From an uncultured Clostridia bacterium (GTDB taxonomy: Bacteria > Bacillota > Clostridia > UBA1381): 64,000 bases of DNA. The stretch lies in the NCBI GenBank assembly GCA_934444735.1, contig CAKSDE010000005.1, positions 1 through 64,000 on the forward strand, read 5' to 3'. Position numbers and translations under genes: made by a program. Below are positions 24,453 to 34,281 of this stretch, piece after piece; within the stretch, counting starts at the first letter, position 1; every line of letters starts with the position of its first letter. The notes under the pieces are model-generated. The model was not told the origin of the DNA, searched no databases, and was given only the letters and a program-made list of their open reading frames with translations.

Positions 24453-25610
24453 TTATTCAGTCAGATAGTTAACTGTAGCCACCACCTTTCCGTTATAAAG
24501 ATAAACTCTGGGAATACGCCTTGAAAGCATACACACGATTTCATAATTTATCGTACCTAAGCTTTGGGCGAGATCGTCTGCCGTAACAATATCTTCACCG
24601 AAAATAATTACTTCATCACCTGTACTTATATTATGGACATTTGTTACGTCAATCATACATTGATCCATACAAATTCTTCCGATAACTTTTACGGCTTTTC
24701 CGTTTGCTATTATTTTTGCGTTATTGTTCAGCATTCTCGTATACCCGTCTGCATAGCCGACAGGAACTGTCGCAACCTTAGTTTTCTTATCGGCTATGTA
24801 TGTTCTGCCGTAGCTTACGCCGCGGTTTTCAATTTCTTTTATATGTGTTATTCTTGATTTCAAAGTCAATACGCGCCTCAAAGGCAGCTTGGTTTTATCC
24901 ACGTCCTCCGACGGGTAAAATCCGTATAAAATAATACCTGCTCTCACCATTTCTAAGTGCGTTTCGGGATACATCATTATTGCGGCACTGTTGGCAATAT
25001 GTCTTACAGGAATATCAAGCCCTTTATTTTTGAGCATATCGCATACCTTCATAAACCGCTCAAATTGCAGATCGGTATAGCTCCTGTCCTTTTCGTCAGA
25101 CGTAGCAAAATGCGAAAAAATACCCTCTACAAAAATATTCGGCAATTTTGAAATTTCTATAATCTCATCTGTTGTTTTCTCATCGTCAACCCCTGCCAAA
25201 AATCCGATTCTCGACATTCCGGTATCGAGCTTTATATGCAATTTTGCGGTTTTCCCCTGCCTTTTTGCCGCCTCGGACAGCTTTTCGGCAAAGCTTTTCG
25301 TAAATACGGCAGGAGTAATATCATACTTTACAAGCTGATCGCACTCCTCATCAAAGGAGGCGCCCAAAATGAGAATCTCGGCATCAATGCCTGCACGCCT
25401 TAATTCGATTGCCTCATCAAGCTCCGACACCGCCAGGCGGTCCGCTCCGTGCGCCAGCAGGCACTTTGCGACATTTATTGCTCCGTGTCCGTATGCGTCC
25501 GCCTTTACCACTGCCATAATCATAGCGTTCTTAGCCGTGATTTTTCGTATATTTGAAACATTTTCTTCGAGAGCGTTCATATTTATTTCCGCCCAGGTTC
25601 TTGTATTCAT
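24453..25610 (-). CDS. alr: alanine racemase
   Basis: PLP-dependent enzyme making D-alanine for peptidoglycan; 385 residues, family length. The PLP lysine is Lys36 (MAVVKADAYGHG). The second-base tyrosine region is RGVSYGRTY, and the dimer/active-site segments VPVGYADGYTR and GRICMDQCMIDV are present. The start MNTRTWAEIN is at 25610, with AAAGGA 12 bases upstream. It is followed by mazE-mazF and preceded by nnr and acpS. Confidence 0.96.
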   Translation of the reverse strand: MNTRTWAEINMNALEENVSNIRKITAKNAMIMAVVKADAYGHGAINVAKCLLAHGADRLAVSELDEAIELRRAGIDAEILILGASFDEECDQLVKYDITPAVFTKSFAEKLSEAAKRQGKTAKLHIKLDTGMSRIGFLAGVDDEKTTDEIIEISKLPNIFVEGIFSHFATSDEKDRSYTDLQFERFMKVCDMLKNKGLDIPVRHIANSAAIMMYPETHLEMVRAGIILYGFYPSEDVDKTKLPLRRVLTLKSRITHIKEIENRGVSYGRTYIADKKTKVATVPVGYADGYTRMLNNNAKIIANGKAVKVIGRICMDQCMIDVTNVHNISTGDEVIIFGEDIVTADDLAQSLGTINYEIVCMLSRRIPRVYLYNGKVVATVNYLTE

Positions 25611-25733
25611 TAAAAAAACATATCCTTTCATCAACACACGTATCAATTAAAACGCGTGGGTTTGTTACATTCTTTTTATAATTGAATACATAAGAAAACA
25701 TCTTACGTATCTATTATAACATAAACTCTCCGA

Positions 25734-27251
25734 CTATTCCACAGGTAATATAAGGTGGATTGAGTCTATAATATCGGTCGGTGCAAGCGCATTTTTGCCG
25801 ACTGTTTCGGCTGCTTTATCCGCCGCGGCAGAATGGAAATACGTGCCTAAAACCGCCGCATCTTCTTCTTTAACGCCCCGCGCGCAAAACGCGGCTATCA
25901 TTCCTGCCAGAACATCTCCGCTGCCGCCCGTCGCCATACCGTTATTACCGAGTATATTTATATACTGCGTCCCGTCCGGTGCGCATATTACAGTCTTTGC
26001 GCCCTTTAAAACCAGCGTTACGCCAAATTCCGCCGCAAACTTTTCCGAAAGCTCAAGTCTGTTTTTATGAATCTCTTCCAGTGTATGCCCCGAGATGCGC
26101 GAAAATTCCATTTCATGCGGTGTAAATATCAGATTGCACCCGCAATGCGATAACATATCCATATCCTTTGAGAGCGCATAAAGTCCGTCTGCGTCAAGAA
26201 TTATCGGGATTTGGGAAAATTTTAAAATCTCGCGCAAAATCTCAACAATATCCTCTCCTCTGCCGATACCCGGTCCGAAAAGCAGTGCGTCCGCCCCGCT
26301 CATCTTCTCCTTTATCTCGTCTATCGCCTCACGGCATATCGAACCCGAGCGGCTTTTTAGCGGATAAGTCATCGGCTCGGTCAGCTTTACCTCCAGAATT
26401 GAATTTACACTCTCGGGTACCGCCGCCGTTATAAGCCCGGTGCCGCACTTTTGCGCAGCCGAAGCCGCAAGCGCCACAGCGCCCGTCATACCAACAGAAC
26501 CGCCGACTATCAAGAGCTTGCCGTAGTCGCCTTTATGGCTGTCATTCGTGCGCTTCGGCATAATTTCTGATATAAGGGCATTATCGGGTATATTAATATT
26601 AATATGCTCCAAAAGATAATTTGGGATAGAAATATTCTCCACATAAACCCTGCCGCAGTAATCCGCCCCGGGATATTCCAACATTCCCACCTTATACGCG
26701 GCAAAAGTCGAGGTAACATCTGCTTTTATGCAAGCTCCCGAAACCTCACCCGTATCACCGTTTACGCCGCTCGGAATGTCCACTGCAAAGGTAAACTCCG
26801 AATAAGCGTTTATCTGCCCGATGCAGTCACCTGCAATCCCTGTGATTTCGCCGTGCAAGCCCGAACCGAATATTGCGTCAATTACAACATCATAGCTCAT
26901 TATCTTATATTTCAAATCATCGTTTTCGCTGACTTCATATATATTTGCGCCCATCTTTGAGAGAATCTCATAATTTATAAGCGCGTCTTTTGAAAATTCA
27001 TATCCGCATACCAAATATATATCGGTATCAATCCCGCGGTTTATAAGCTGACGCGCGATTGCAAAGCCGTCACCGCCGTTATTGCCTCTGCCGCAGAATA
27101 CGGCAATGCGTTTTGGAGCGGAATTTAAAGATAAAATCCTCTGTACGCAAGATACGGCGGCATTTTCCATAAGAACAATGCTCGGTATGCCGCCGAGTTC
27201 TTCGGCAGATCTGTCAATATCGCGCATTTCCTGCACATAACAAGCTTTCAT
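25734..27251 (-). CDS. nnr: bifunctional NAD(P)H-hydrate epimerase / ADP-dependent dehydratase
   Basis: Repairs hydrated NAD(P)H. The 505-residue protein fuses an N-terminal epimerase (YjeF_N; ENAAVSCVQ, FCGRGNNGGDGFAIARQL, IDAIFGSGLHGE) to a C-terminal dehydratase of the ribokinase-like YjeF_C fold (GDYGKLLIVGGSVGMTGA, ADALLFGPGIG, NNGMATGGSGDVLAGMIAA). The start at 27251 has AAGGAG seven bases upstream and lies one base after the acpS stop. Confidence 0.95.
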   Translation of the reverse strand: MKACYVQEMRDIDRSAEELGGIPSIVLMENAAVSCVQRILSLNSAPKRIAVFCGRGNNGGDGFAIARQLINRGIDTDIYLVCGYEFSKDALINYEILSKMGANIYEVSENDDLKYKIMSYDVVIDAIFGSGLHGEITGIAGDCIGQINAYSEFTFAVDIPSGVNGDTGEVSGACIKADVTSTFAAYKVGMLEYPGADYCGRVYVENISIPNYLLEHININIPDNALISEIMPKRTNDSHKGDYGKLLIVGGSVGMTGAVALAASAAQKCGTGLITAAVPESVNSILEVKLTEPMTYPLKSRSGSICREAIDEIKEKMSGADALLFGPGIGRGEDIVEILREILKFSQIPIILDADGLYALSKDMDMLSHCGCNLIFTPHEMEFSRISGHTLEEIHKNRLELSEKFAAEFGVTLVLKGAKTVICAPDGTQYINILGNNGMATGGSGDVLAGMIAAFCARGVKEEDAAVLGTYFHSAAADKAAETVGKNALAPTDIIDSIHLILPVE

Positions 27252-27252
27252 A

Positions 27253-27615
27253 TTACGACTCCTTTTCAATTACCGCAACAGCGGTTGCATAATCCCTGCA
27301 ATGCGATATGCTGACAAATATTTTATAGCCTTCAAGCTGCTCTTTTAAGCTGTTTTCAAGCTCAATATAAGGCTTTCCGCACTTATCTCGCAGCACCTCG
27401 ACATCTTTTAGAGCAAATCCCGAAATTCCCGTACCCAATGCTTTTGAAAAAGCCTCTTTTGCTGCAAAATTTCCGGCTACTGTTTCGGGGCGCATACTTT
27501 TTTCGGCAAAGTATGCATTTTCACGCCCCGAAAAAAATCTTTTGCAAAATCCTTTTGTCATCGCATTTTTTACGCGCTCAATTTCGATTATATCCGTACC
27601 TATTCCGTAAATCAT
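27253..27615 (-). CDS. acpS: holo-[acyl-carrier-protein] synthase
   Basis: Transfers 4'-phosphopantetheine from CoA to acyl carrier protein. The 120-residue AcpS has the IYGIGTDIIEIERV strand with metal-ligand Asp8 and the AAKEAFSKALGTG signature. Its start overlaps the stop of the upstream membrane protein gene by four bases (ATGA), and the nnr gene starts one base after its stop. Confidence 0.95.
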   Translation of the reverse strand: MIYGIGTDIIEIERVKNAMTKGFCKRFFSGRENAYFAEKSMRPETVAGNFAAKEAFSKALGTGISGFALKDVEVLRDKCGKPYIELENSLKEQLEGYKIFVSISHCRDYATAVAVIEKES

Positions 27616-28151
27616 ACCGCACCTTCGCCGAAAAGCTTAGCCGCTTTCGGATTAGCATTTTCGATTGCCCTTGTCAGTTCTTCGTCCGGCTCGATAAAAA
27701 CGCGTATTCTCTCATTGTTCTTTTTGCTGATCACTTCGGTAACATAAATATTATTTGATTTTCTGTCCCCGACAAGATAATATTCCTTAATCTTATCGCT
27801 TATTTTATCTTTAATTCGCGGATCGCTTTTTTTTGCGAAAAATCCGATAGTTTTTAAGTTGATTGTCGTTATGTGCTTTCTGCGGCTCTTTCCGCGGATC
27901 ATATCGATATCCAGCTCGGTATTTGTTATGGCATATTCATATTCCACGCTCATTCCGCGCGCCAAAGTCACAAATCCCCACCATACAAAAGCAATTATCA
28001 AAAGAAACATTCCGCCGAGTGTGATTCCGTTTAAAAAGAGCATTACGATAAATGCGGTTACCGCAAGCGCAAGCACTCCGGCGGCAATTATCTTCACCCA
28101 ATCAAATGCCGTCATTTTCCTTTTTACCATACATTCATAAAAAACATCCAT
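27612..28151 (-). CDS. membrane protein, DUF6106-like
   Basis: A 179-residue protein starting MDVFYECMVKRKMT. Two membrane helices (about 20-42 and 45-62) are followed by a soluble domain with a PH-like feel (YEYAITNTELDIDMIRGKSRRKHI). I associate it with the DUF6106 family of Clostridia, without certainty. It lies between rdgB and acpS with a four-base overlap, so it belongs to the same operon; function unknown. Confidence 0.7.
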   Translation of the reverse strand: MDVFYECMVKRKMTAFDWVKIIAAGVLALAVTAFIVMLFLNGITLGGMFLLIIAFVWWGFVTLARGMSVEYEYAITNTELDIDMIRGKSRRKHITTINLKTIGFFAKKSDPRIKDKISDKIKEYYLVGDRKSNNIYVTEVISKKNNERIRVFIEPDEELTRAIENANPKAAKLFGEGAV

Positions 28152-28162
28152 GTCTACTCTCC

Positions 28163-28747
28163 TTATATCTCACTTTTCAATATATCATACATTTGTAACA
28201 ATGCACGCCCTCTGTGGCTTATCCTGTTTTTCTCGTCAGCCGAGCTTTCCCCGAAGGTTTTTCCGAGTTCGTCCGAGAGAAAAATCGGATCATATCCGAA
28301 TCCGCCGCAGCCGTGTTTTTCACGTGTAATTTTTCCCATAACCTCGCCCCGCGCCGTAAAAGTCTTACCGTCGGGGAGAATTACAACAATCACCGAGACA
28401 AACTTTGCGCACCTGTCCTCTTCATTTTCCAGTGCGTCCAAAAGCTTTGCGATTTTCTCATCATCGCTTGCTCCCTCTCCGGCAAAACGCGCGGAATATA
28501 TCCCCGGCGCGCCGCCTAAAGCATCAACGCAAAGCCCCGAATCATCGGCAATTACCGCGCCTTTACATATATCAAAAATCGCTTTTGCCTTTTTCATCGC
28601 ATTTTCTTCAAAGGTTTTTCCGTCCTCCTCGACATCGGTATGAATACCTGCATCGTCCTGCGAAACCACCTCAAAGCCGAGCTTTCCGAAAATGTCCGAT
28701 ATTTCCTTTACTTTTCCTTTATTTTTCGTTGCCGCTATAATTTTCAT
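28163..28747 (-). CDS. rdgB: XTP/dITP diphosphatase (non-canonical purine NTP pyrophosphatase)
   Basis: House-cleaning enzyme hydrolysing dITP and XTP. At 194 residues it has the N-terminal IIAATKNKGKVKEI, the catalytic ADDSGLCVDALGGAPGIYSARF segment, and the C-terminal CGGFGYDPIF and SHRGRAL motifs, all complete. It is the first gene of the operon running to mazF, with a promoter at 28783-28811. Confidence 0.96.
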   Translation of the reverse strand: MKIIAATKNKGKVKEISDIFGKLGFEVVSQDDAGIHTDVEEDGKTFEENAMKKAKAIFDICKGAVIADDSGLCVDALGGAPGIYSARFAGEGASDDEKIAKLLDALENEEDRCAKFVSVIVVILPDGKTFTARGEVMGKITREKHGCGGFGYDPIFLSDELGKTFGESSADEKNRISHRGRALLQMYDILKSEI

Positions 28748-28782
28748 CTTTCATTTCCTTTTCATTATTACTTGCAATATAC

Positions 28783-28811
28783 ATTTTACTATAAATTTCA
28801 GTTTTTTTCAA
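28783..28811 (-). promoter_or_regulatory. promoter of the rdgB-...-mazF operon
   Basis: On the minus strand: TTGAAA (28806-28811), a 17-base spacer and TAAAAT (28783-28788). Confidence 0.6.
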
Positions 28812-28862
28812 TATATTATTTTATTTTCCTTAAAAAAAGTTTACAATAATGGGGATTTTCCA

Positions 28863-28892
28863 TTGACAAGCGCTCATATTTTAAGATACAAT
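28863..28892 (+). promoter_or_regulatory. promoter of the LacI-type regulator
   Basis: TTGACA (28863-28868), an 18-base spacer and TACAAT (28887-28892), 33 bp upstream of the start codon. Confidence 0.65.
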
Positions 28893-28925
28893 ATAAATAT
28901 CAAATTCAAAGAGGTAGATTCGGAT

Positions 28926-29888
28926 ATGTCATTAAAAAAAATTGCACAGGCCTCGGGAGTATCGGTTTCAACGGTGTCAAAAGCATTTTCCGGAAGCCCC
29001 GAAATAAGTCCCGAAACACGGGAAAAGGTTATTGAAGTCTCAAAAAAGCTCGGCTGTTTTGAAAAATACACAAAAGAAAAATATCCCGAAAAGATCATCG
29101 GCGTTATCTGTCCCGAATTGGGCAGCGAACATTATACAAACCTGCTTACCAATCTCGAACGTGAAATTACCGCAAGAAATGCGATCATGGTCGTTTCGGT
29201 CAGCAATTTCAATAAAAAGCGCGAAGAGGAGCTTTTCAGATATTACTCGAATTTCCGTAAAGCTGACGGGATAATTATAATATCCTCCGTCGATTTTGCA
29301 AACCCCTCCGGGATTCCCACTGTCGTTATGGGAGAAAGCAAAACCGCCGACTGTGTTTTTGTGGATTCCTCCGAGGCGATAAACGATGCTGTCCGATACT
29401 TAAAAAAGACAGGCAGAAAAAAGATAGCCTTTATCGGCGAGGAGCTTACCGTCGCACGGGAAAAAATGTTTGAGAATGCTATGGAAAAAAATGCCGTTGC
29501 GGTAATGAACAAATTTGTGATAAGCACAAAAAAGCGCTTTCATGACGCAGGCTTTTGCGCCGCAGAGCATTTTTTTCAAAACGATGACTTTCCCGATGCA
29601 ATCGTTGCCGCATACGACTACATTGCAATCGGCGCAATCCGCGCACTTAAAGCACACGGCAAAAAAGTCCCCGGCGATGTTGCCGTTATCGGCATGGACA
29701 ACATTTCCGCCGGGGAAGATCTCGATATTCCGCTTGCCACAATCGATTACCACGATGAGCAGATAAGCAGAATCGCGGTAGATATGCTATTTGACGCATT
29801 TTCAAAAAGACGTCCCGAAAAATACAAATCAATAGCCGTAAAAAGCGATCTGATAATCCGCGATTCGGCAAAAAATATATCGGGTTAA
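28926..29888 (+). CDS. LacI-family transcriptional regulator
   Basis: A 320-residue repressor-type protein. The N-terminal LacI helix-turn-helix is clear (LKKIAQASGVSVSTVSKAFSG, then SPEISPETREKVIEVSKKLG). A periplasmic-binding-protein-like sugar domain follows (VIGVICPELG, AIVAAYDYIAIGAIRALKAHGKKVPGDVAVIGMDN). The start at 28926 has AGAGG upstream; a longer frame upstream has no domain. Its stop overlaps that of the convergent TIM-barrel gene by four bases, suggesting functional linkage and a sugar ligand. Confidence 0.93.
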   Translation: MSLKKIAQASGVSVSTVSKAFSGSPEISPETREKVIEVSKKLGCFEKYTKEKYPEKIIGVICPELGSEHYTNLLTNLEREITARNAIMVVSVSNFNKKREEELFRYYSNFRKADGIIIISSVDFANPSGIPTVVMGESKTADCVFVDSSEAINDAVRYLKKTGRKKIAFIGEELTVAREKMFENAMEKNAVAVMNKFVISTKKRFHDAGFCAAEHFFQNDDFPDAIVAAYDYIAIGAIRALKAHGKKVPGDVAVIGMDNISAGEDLDIPLATIDYHDEQISRIAVDMLFDAFSKRRPEKYKSIAVKSDLIIRDSAKNISG

Positions 29889-30727
29889 TCTGCTACAATA
29901 AACTCTGCGGCTTTATGCCAAAGCTTTAAAAAATCGACAATCATACACTCCGGCATACACCCGTATACAAATTCGTATGTAAACGCACCGTCATAGCCGA
30001 TTTCCTTTAAATAATCCATGTGCGCTCTCCAGTATGTCTTTCCGAGAAAAATCGGCAAGTGCGTATCCTCGCGCAGATAGTTGTCATGAACGTGCGTACA
30101 GGTGACATATCTGCCGACTTTTTTCAGTTCATCGAGCATATTATCCCCGAACGCGACCGCTGCGTGCCCGAAATCCCAGCAGCAAGAAACCGTCGGAGAA
30201 TTGAAAAGCTCAAGTATCCTTAAAATTTCCTCAACTGTGGAGGTACATCTTGTGCGCCCTTTTTGCGGCTTATCCTCGAAAAGATTCTCGACAGCCACTC
30301 CAATTCCGAGCTTTTCTGCCAGCTCTATAATCGGCGAAAAATACTCATATGCAAATCTGCACGCTTTTTCGCTGTCATAACCCTTGCTGTAATCGTACTC
30401 GTCAGCATGAATCACAATCCTCTTTGCTCCGATCTCTGCGGCGGTTATAACCGAGCGGCGAAGCTTTTCTTTAAAAACGTCATCAGGCTCATGAGCATAT
30501 CTGTTAAATGGTGCGTGAGATTGCTCAACCTTTATATTTTCACGTGCCAAATCCTCAGAAAGCTTTTTCGCCTTGTCCTGCCACTGCTCATCGGTTAAAA
30601 ATTTCGGCGAGCAGTCAATCCAAGAAAATCCGCCCGCTTTACAAAGCAATGCACACTCAAGCTCCGTTCTTTTTTTATCCGAGCCGTAAATATTCCTCAA
30701 ATATCCGCTGTTTATCGCAATTTCCAT
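29885..30727 (-). CDS. sugar phosphate isomerase/epimerase-like TIM-barrel protein
   Basis: A 280-residue member of the xylose-isomerase-like AP endonuclease-2 TIM-barrel superfamily (PF01261). Candidate metal ligands sit in VIHADEYD, VAVENLFED, CCWDFGHAAVAFGD, CTHVHDN and the C-terminal TYEFVYG. The substrate is not known; relatives isomerise or epimerise free sugars and inositols. It is monocistronic and converges on a LacI regulator with a four-base overlap. Confidence 0.85.
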   Translation of the reverse strand: MEIAINSGYLRNIYGSDKKRTELECALLCKAGGFSWIDCSPKFLTDEQWQDKAKKLSEDLARENIKVEQSHAPFNRYAHEPDDVFKEKLRRSVITAAEIGAKRIVIHADEYDYSKGYDSEKACRFAYEYFSPIIELAEKLGIGVAVENLFEDKPQKGRTRCTSTVEEILRILELFNSPTVSCCWDFGHAAVAFGDNMLDELKKVGRYVTCTHVHDNYLREDTHLPIFLGKTYWRAHMDYLKEIGYDGAFTYEFVYGCMPECMIVDFLKLWHKAAEFIVAD

Positions 30728-31041
30728 ATACTTTTCACACCTTCTCTAAAATTTATCTGTATTCTATCACATCAATATAATTTTGTCAATTTTTTTATTC
30801 TTTTCCCCTTTTAAAAATCGCGTGAAAATAGCGAAATACACTTGCATTTTTTTGTAAAAAGTGGTATAATAAAATATATGTAAATAAAGTAAACGCTGTT
30901 ATTTTTATATACAAAGCTCTGTTATTCGGTTCGGTTTTAACATTTTGAACAGACAGACATATTTTTTATTTTCGGCATAAAAAGCAGGTTTCTTTTTATG
31001 TTTTGAAAGACCGTCCGAATGCGGTGGAATGGAGGATTTAA
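30728..31041. other. gyrA upstream intergenic region
   Basis: A 314-bp AT-rich gap. It holds the gyrA promoter and about 165 bases of untranslated leader with no clear hairpin or conserved RNA. No small gene was found. Confidence 0.6.
30842..30870 (+). promoter_or_regulatory. promoter of gyrA
   Basis: TTGCAT (30842-30847), a 17-base spacer and TATAAT (30865-30870). Confidence 0.68.
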
Positions 31042-33594
31042 ATGGCAAAAAAGTTTAAGGAAAAAGAGCTTAATATGGAGGCGATCGAAAATCAGAAGGT
31101 CGTAAACGTTGAGCTTAATCATGAAATGCAGGACTCATACATAAATTATGCTATGAGCGTTATAGTAAGCCGTGCGCTGCCCGATGTGCGCGACGGTATG
31201 AAGCCTGTGCACAGACGTATTTTATACGATATGTATGAGGCAAACCTGCTCTATGAGGCAGACTTCAGAAAATCGGCCTCAACCGTCGGTGACGTTTTGG
31301 GTAAATACCACCCGCACGGCGACAGCTCGGTATATGACGCAATGGTTCGTATGGCGCAGAGTTTTTCTTTGAGATACCCTCTCGTATGCGGTAAGGGTAA
31401 CTTCGGTTCTGTGGACGGAGATCCGCCCGCAGCATACAGATACACCGAGGCGAAAATGTCCAAAATCTCGGCGCTTATGCTTTCCGATATAGAAAAGGAT
31501 ACCGTCGATTTTGTCCCGAACTATGATGACAAATTAAAAGAACCGGACGTACTCCCGTCAAGATTTCCGCAGCTTTTGGTAAACGGCTCGTCGGGTATCG
31601 CGGTCGGCATGGCGACAAATATCCCGCCGCACAATCTTTCCGAGGTTGTAGACGGCATTATCGCCGTAATAGACGATCCGTATATTACAATCGAGGAGCT
31701 TATGGGATATATAAAAGGCCCCGATTTCCCGACCGGCGGCGTTATTATGGGTATGAGCGGCATAAGAAGCACATATACTACCGGAAGAGGCAAAATTATT
31801 GTGCGTGCAAAAGCCGAGATTGATGAATCCGAAAACGGCAGAAGCCGTATCGTTGTGACAGAGCTGCCGTATCAGGTAAATAAGGCACGCTTGGAAAAGC
31901 ACATAAATGAGCTGGTTCGTGACGGCAAGATTGACGGCATCTCGTCAACGCGTGACGAATCGGACGAAAATATGCACTTTATAATCGAGTTAAAGCGTGA
32001 CGCAAACCCGAATGTCGTTTTGAATAATCTCTACAAATTCACGCAGATGCAAGAAACTTTCGGCGCAATTTTAATCGCTTTGGTCGATAAAGAGCCTAAG
32101 GTGCTGACTCTTCGCGAAATGATAGATCACTACATCGCTCACCAGGAGGATGTAATACAAAGAAGAACAAGATTTGACCTTAAAAAGGCTGAAGATCGCG
32201 CTCATATCTTAGAGGGATACAGAATTGCGCAGGATAATATAGATGAGGTCATAAACGTAATCCGTGCGTCAAAAACGGTAAGTGATGCAAAGGTTAATTT
32301 GTGCGAAAAATTCTCGCTTTCGGAAGAACAGGCAACCGCAATCGTTCAGATGCAATTGGGACGTTTGTCAAGCATGGAACGCGAAAAGATTGAGGAAGAA
32401 TATGCACAGCTCACTGAGAAAATCGCGCACTTCAAAGAGATTCTTGCCGACGAAAAATTGGTTTTGGATATTGTGCGTGAGGATCTTTTGAAAATCAAGG
32501 AAAAATACGGCGATGACAGAAGAAGTGAAATTGCTATGGTTCACGACGAAATCGATATTGAAGATCTGATTGAAGAAGAAAATACCGTCATCACCCTGAC
32601 TCACAGCGGTTATGTAAAGAGAGTTCCGGTTGATACGTATAAATCACAGCACAGAGGCGGCCGCGGTATTGCAGGTCTTACCACTCGCGAAGAGGACTTT
32701 GTTGAGCATATCTTTACAACCTCAACCCACAACACTATCCTCTTCTTCACAACCAGAGGCGTTGTTTACCGCTTAAAGGGCTATCAGATTCCCGAGGGCG
32801 GCAGACAGGCTAAGGGTACGGCGATAGTCAACCTTTTGAGCCTTGAGCCGGGCGAAAAGATTACCGCGATGATTCCGATTTCGAGCTTTGAAGAGGGCAA
32901 TTATCTGACCTTTGTAACCAAGAACGGTACCGTTAAAAAGACCGATCTTATGGACTATTCAAGAATAAGAACCGGCGGCTTGCGTGCAATCGAGCTGGTT
33001 GAGGGCGATGAGCTTATAACCGTTGAGCTTACCGCCAATGACAGCAAGCTTATGATTGTCACAAGAGAGGGCATGGCTATATGCTTTGCGGCAAGCGATG
33101 TCCGCCCGATGGGCAGAACAACGCGCGGTGTAAGGGGTATCAAGCTCGGCGATACCGACTATGTTGTCGGCGCTTGCCTTGCGCATGACGGAACCAAGCT
33201 TTTGGTAGTAACCGAAAACGGTTACGGCAAAAAAACCGACCTTTCGGAATATAAAGTTCAAAACCGCGGCGGACGAGGCGTATATACCTATAAGATTACC
33301 GAAAAAACCGGTCTTGTTGCAGGGCTTGCGACAGTAACCGACGACGAGGACGTTATGATGATTACCTCCGACGGTGTGCTTATAAGAATGCATACAGACG
33401 AAATAAGCAGTTTCGGCAGACAAACCCAGGGTGTGCGCATTATGCGTCTTGCCGATGATGTCAAGCTTGTGAGCATGGCAAAAACAGAGCGTGAGGACGA
33501 AGATGAAAACACCGAGGATACCGCCGAAGAAGAAAACAGCGCAGAAACGGCTGAACCGGCCGAAAGCGATGAAAATACGGTCAGCGAAAAATAA
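31042..33594 (+). CDS. gyrA: DNA gyrase subunit A
   Basis: Cuts and rejoins DNA to introduce negative supercoils with GyrB. At 850 residues it has the winged-helix quinolone region (PHGDSSVYDAM, with Ser95 and Asp99 in the sensitive positions) and catalytic Tyr134 (AAYRYTEAKM). The C-terminal beta-pinwheel starts with the GyrA box QHRGGRGIAGL, which marks gyrase rather than topoisomerase IV. An acidic tail of about 30 residues ends the protein. GGAGG precedes the ATG. gyrB is not adjacent. The first cyclophilin gene follows after 24 bp. Confidence 0.96.
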   Translation: MAKKFKEKELNMEAIENQKVVNVELNHEMQDSYINYAMSVIVSRALPDVRDGMKPVHRRILYDMYEANLLYEADFRKSASTVGDVLGKYHPHGDSSVYDAMVRMAQSFSLRYPLVCGKGNFGSVDGDPPAAYRYTEAKMSKISALMLSDIEKDTVDFVPNYDDKLKEPDVLPSRFPQLLVNGSSGIAVGMATNIPPHNLSEVVDGIIAVIDDPYITIEELMGYIKGPDFPTGGVIMGMSGIRSTYTTGRGKIIVRAKAEIDESENGRSRIVVTELPYQVNKARLEKHINELVRDGKIDGISSTRDESDENMHFIIELKRDANPNVVLNNLYKFTQMQETFGAILIALVDKEPKVLTLREMIDHYIAHQEDVIQRRTRFDLKKAEDRAHILEGYRIAQDNIDEVINVIRASKTVSDAKVNLCEKFSLSEEQATAIVQMQLGRLSSMEREKIEEEYAQLTEKIAHFKEILADEKLVLDIVREDLLKIKEKYGDDRRSEIAMVHDEIDIEDLIEEENTVITLTHSGYVKRVPVDTYKSQHRGGRGIAGLTTREEDFVEHIFTTSTHNTILFFTTRGVVYRLKGYQIPEGGRQAKGTAIVNLLSLEPGEKITAMIPISSFEEGNYLTFVTKNGTVKKTDLMDYSRIRTGGLRAIELVEGDELITVELTANDSKLMIVTREGMAICFAASDVRPMGRTTRGVRGIKLGDTDYVVGACLAHDGTKLLVVTENGYGKKTDLSEYKVQNRGGRGVYTYKITEKTGLVAGLATVTDDEDVMMITSDGVLIRMHTDEISSFGRQTQGVRIMRLADDVKLVSMAKTEREDEDENTEDTAEEENSAETAEPAESDENTVSEK

Positions 33595-33618
33595 AAATAA
33601 TGAAGGGACGGAAATATA

Positions 33619-34266
33619 ATGAAAAGAATATTATCACTTATATGTATGTTAAGTATTTTTATGATGACAGGCTGCGGCTCAAAAACAGAAAAAGCCGACA
33701 CAGATAAAACCACCGGCACCGAAAATACTCAAACCGCCGAAAAGGTATCGGATGAGGATCTGTACAAAAACAAAATCAATTTCACAATTGAAATGGCAGA
33801 CGGCGGAATCATGAAAGGTGAGTTATATCCCGATGTTGCTCCGATAACAGTGGAAAATTTCGTATCACTCTGCGACAAGAAATTTTACGACGGTCTGATT
33901 TTTCACAGGGTTATCCCCGGATTTATGATTCAGGGCGGCGGATATGATGAGAATATGCAGGAAAAGCCTGCCGATTCAATCAAGGGTGAATTTACCGACA
34001 ACGGCGTAAACAATCCGCTAAAGCATGAGCGCGGAGTTATTTCGATGGCAAGAACGAGCGATCCCGACTCAGCGTCAAGCCAATTCTTTATCATGCACGA
34101 AACCGCTCCCTATCTGGACGGTCAGTACGCCGCATTCGGCAAAATAACCGAGGGATTAGACATTGTTGACGAGATTGCAAACGTTGATACCGCGACATAT
34201 CAAAACGTCTTTGAGGATTGTCCGGTTGAGCCGCAGATTATAAAAACAATTACAATCGATAAATAA
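33619..34266 (+). CDS. cyclophilin-type peptidyl-prolyl isomerase, lipoprotein
   Basis: A 215-residue exported prolyl isomerase. The lipoprotein signal ends at Cys19 (MMTGCG); a Lys/Thr/Glu linker runs to about residue 50. The cyclophilin fold then carries VENFVSLCDKKFYDGLIFHRVIPGFMIQGG and SASSQFFIMHETAPYLDGQYAAFGKI, i.e. the catalytic Arg/Phe/Gln set. It likely assists folding of exported proteins at the membrane surface. The next gene encodes a cytoplasmic paralogue 15 bp downstream. Confidence 0.92.
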   Translation: MKRILSLICMLSIFMMTGCGSKTEKADTDKTTGTENTQTAEKVSDEDLYKNKINFTIEMADGGIMKGELYPDVAPITVENFVSLCDKKFYDGLIFHRVIPGFMIQGGGYDENMQEKPADSIKGEFTDNGVNNPLKHERGVISMARTSDPDSASSQFFIMHETAPYLDGQYAAFGKITEGLDIVDEIANVDTATYQNVFEDCPVEPQIIKTITIDK

Positions 34267-34281
34267 AGGAGTGGAGCGCTT

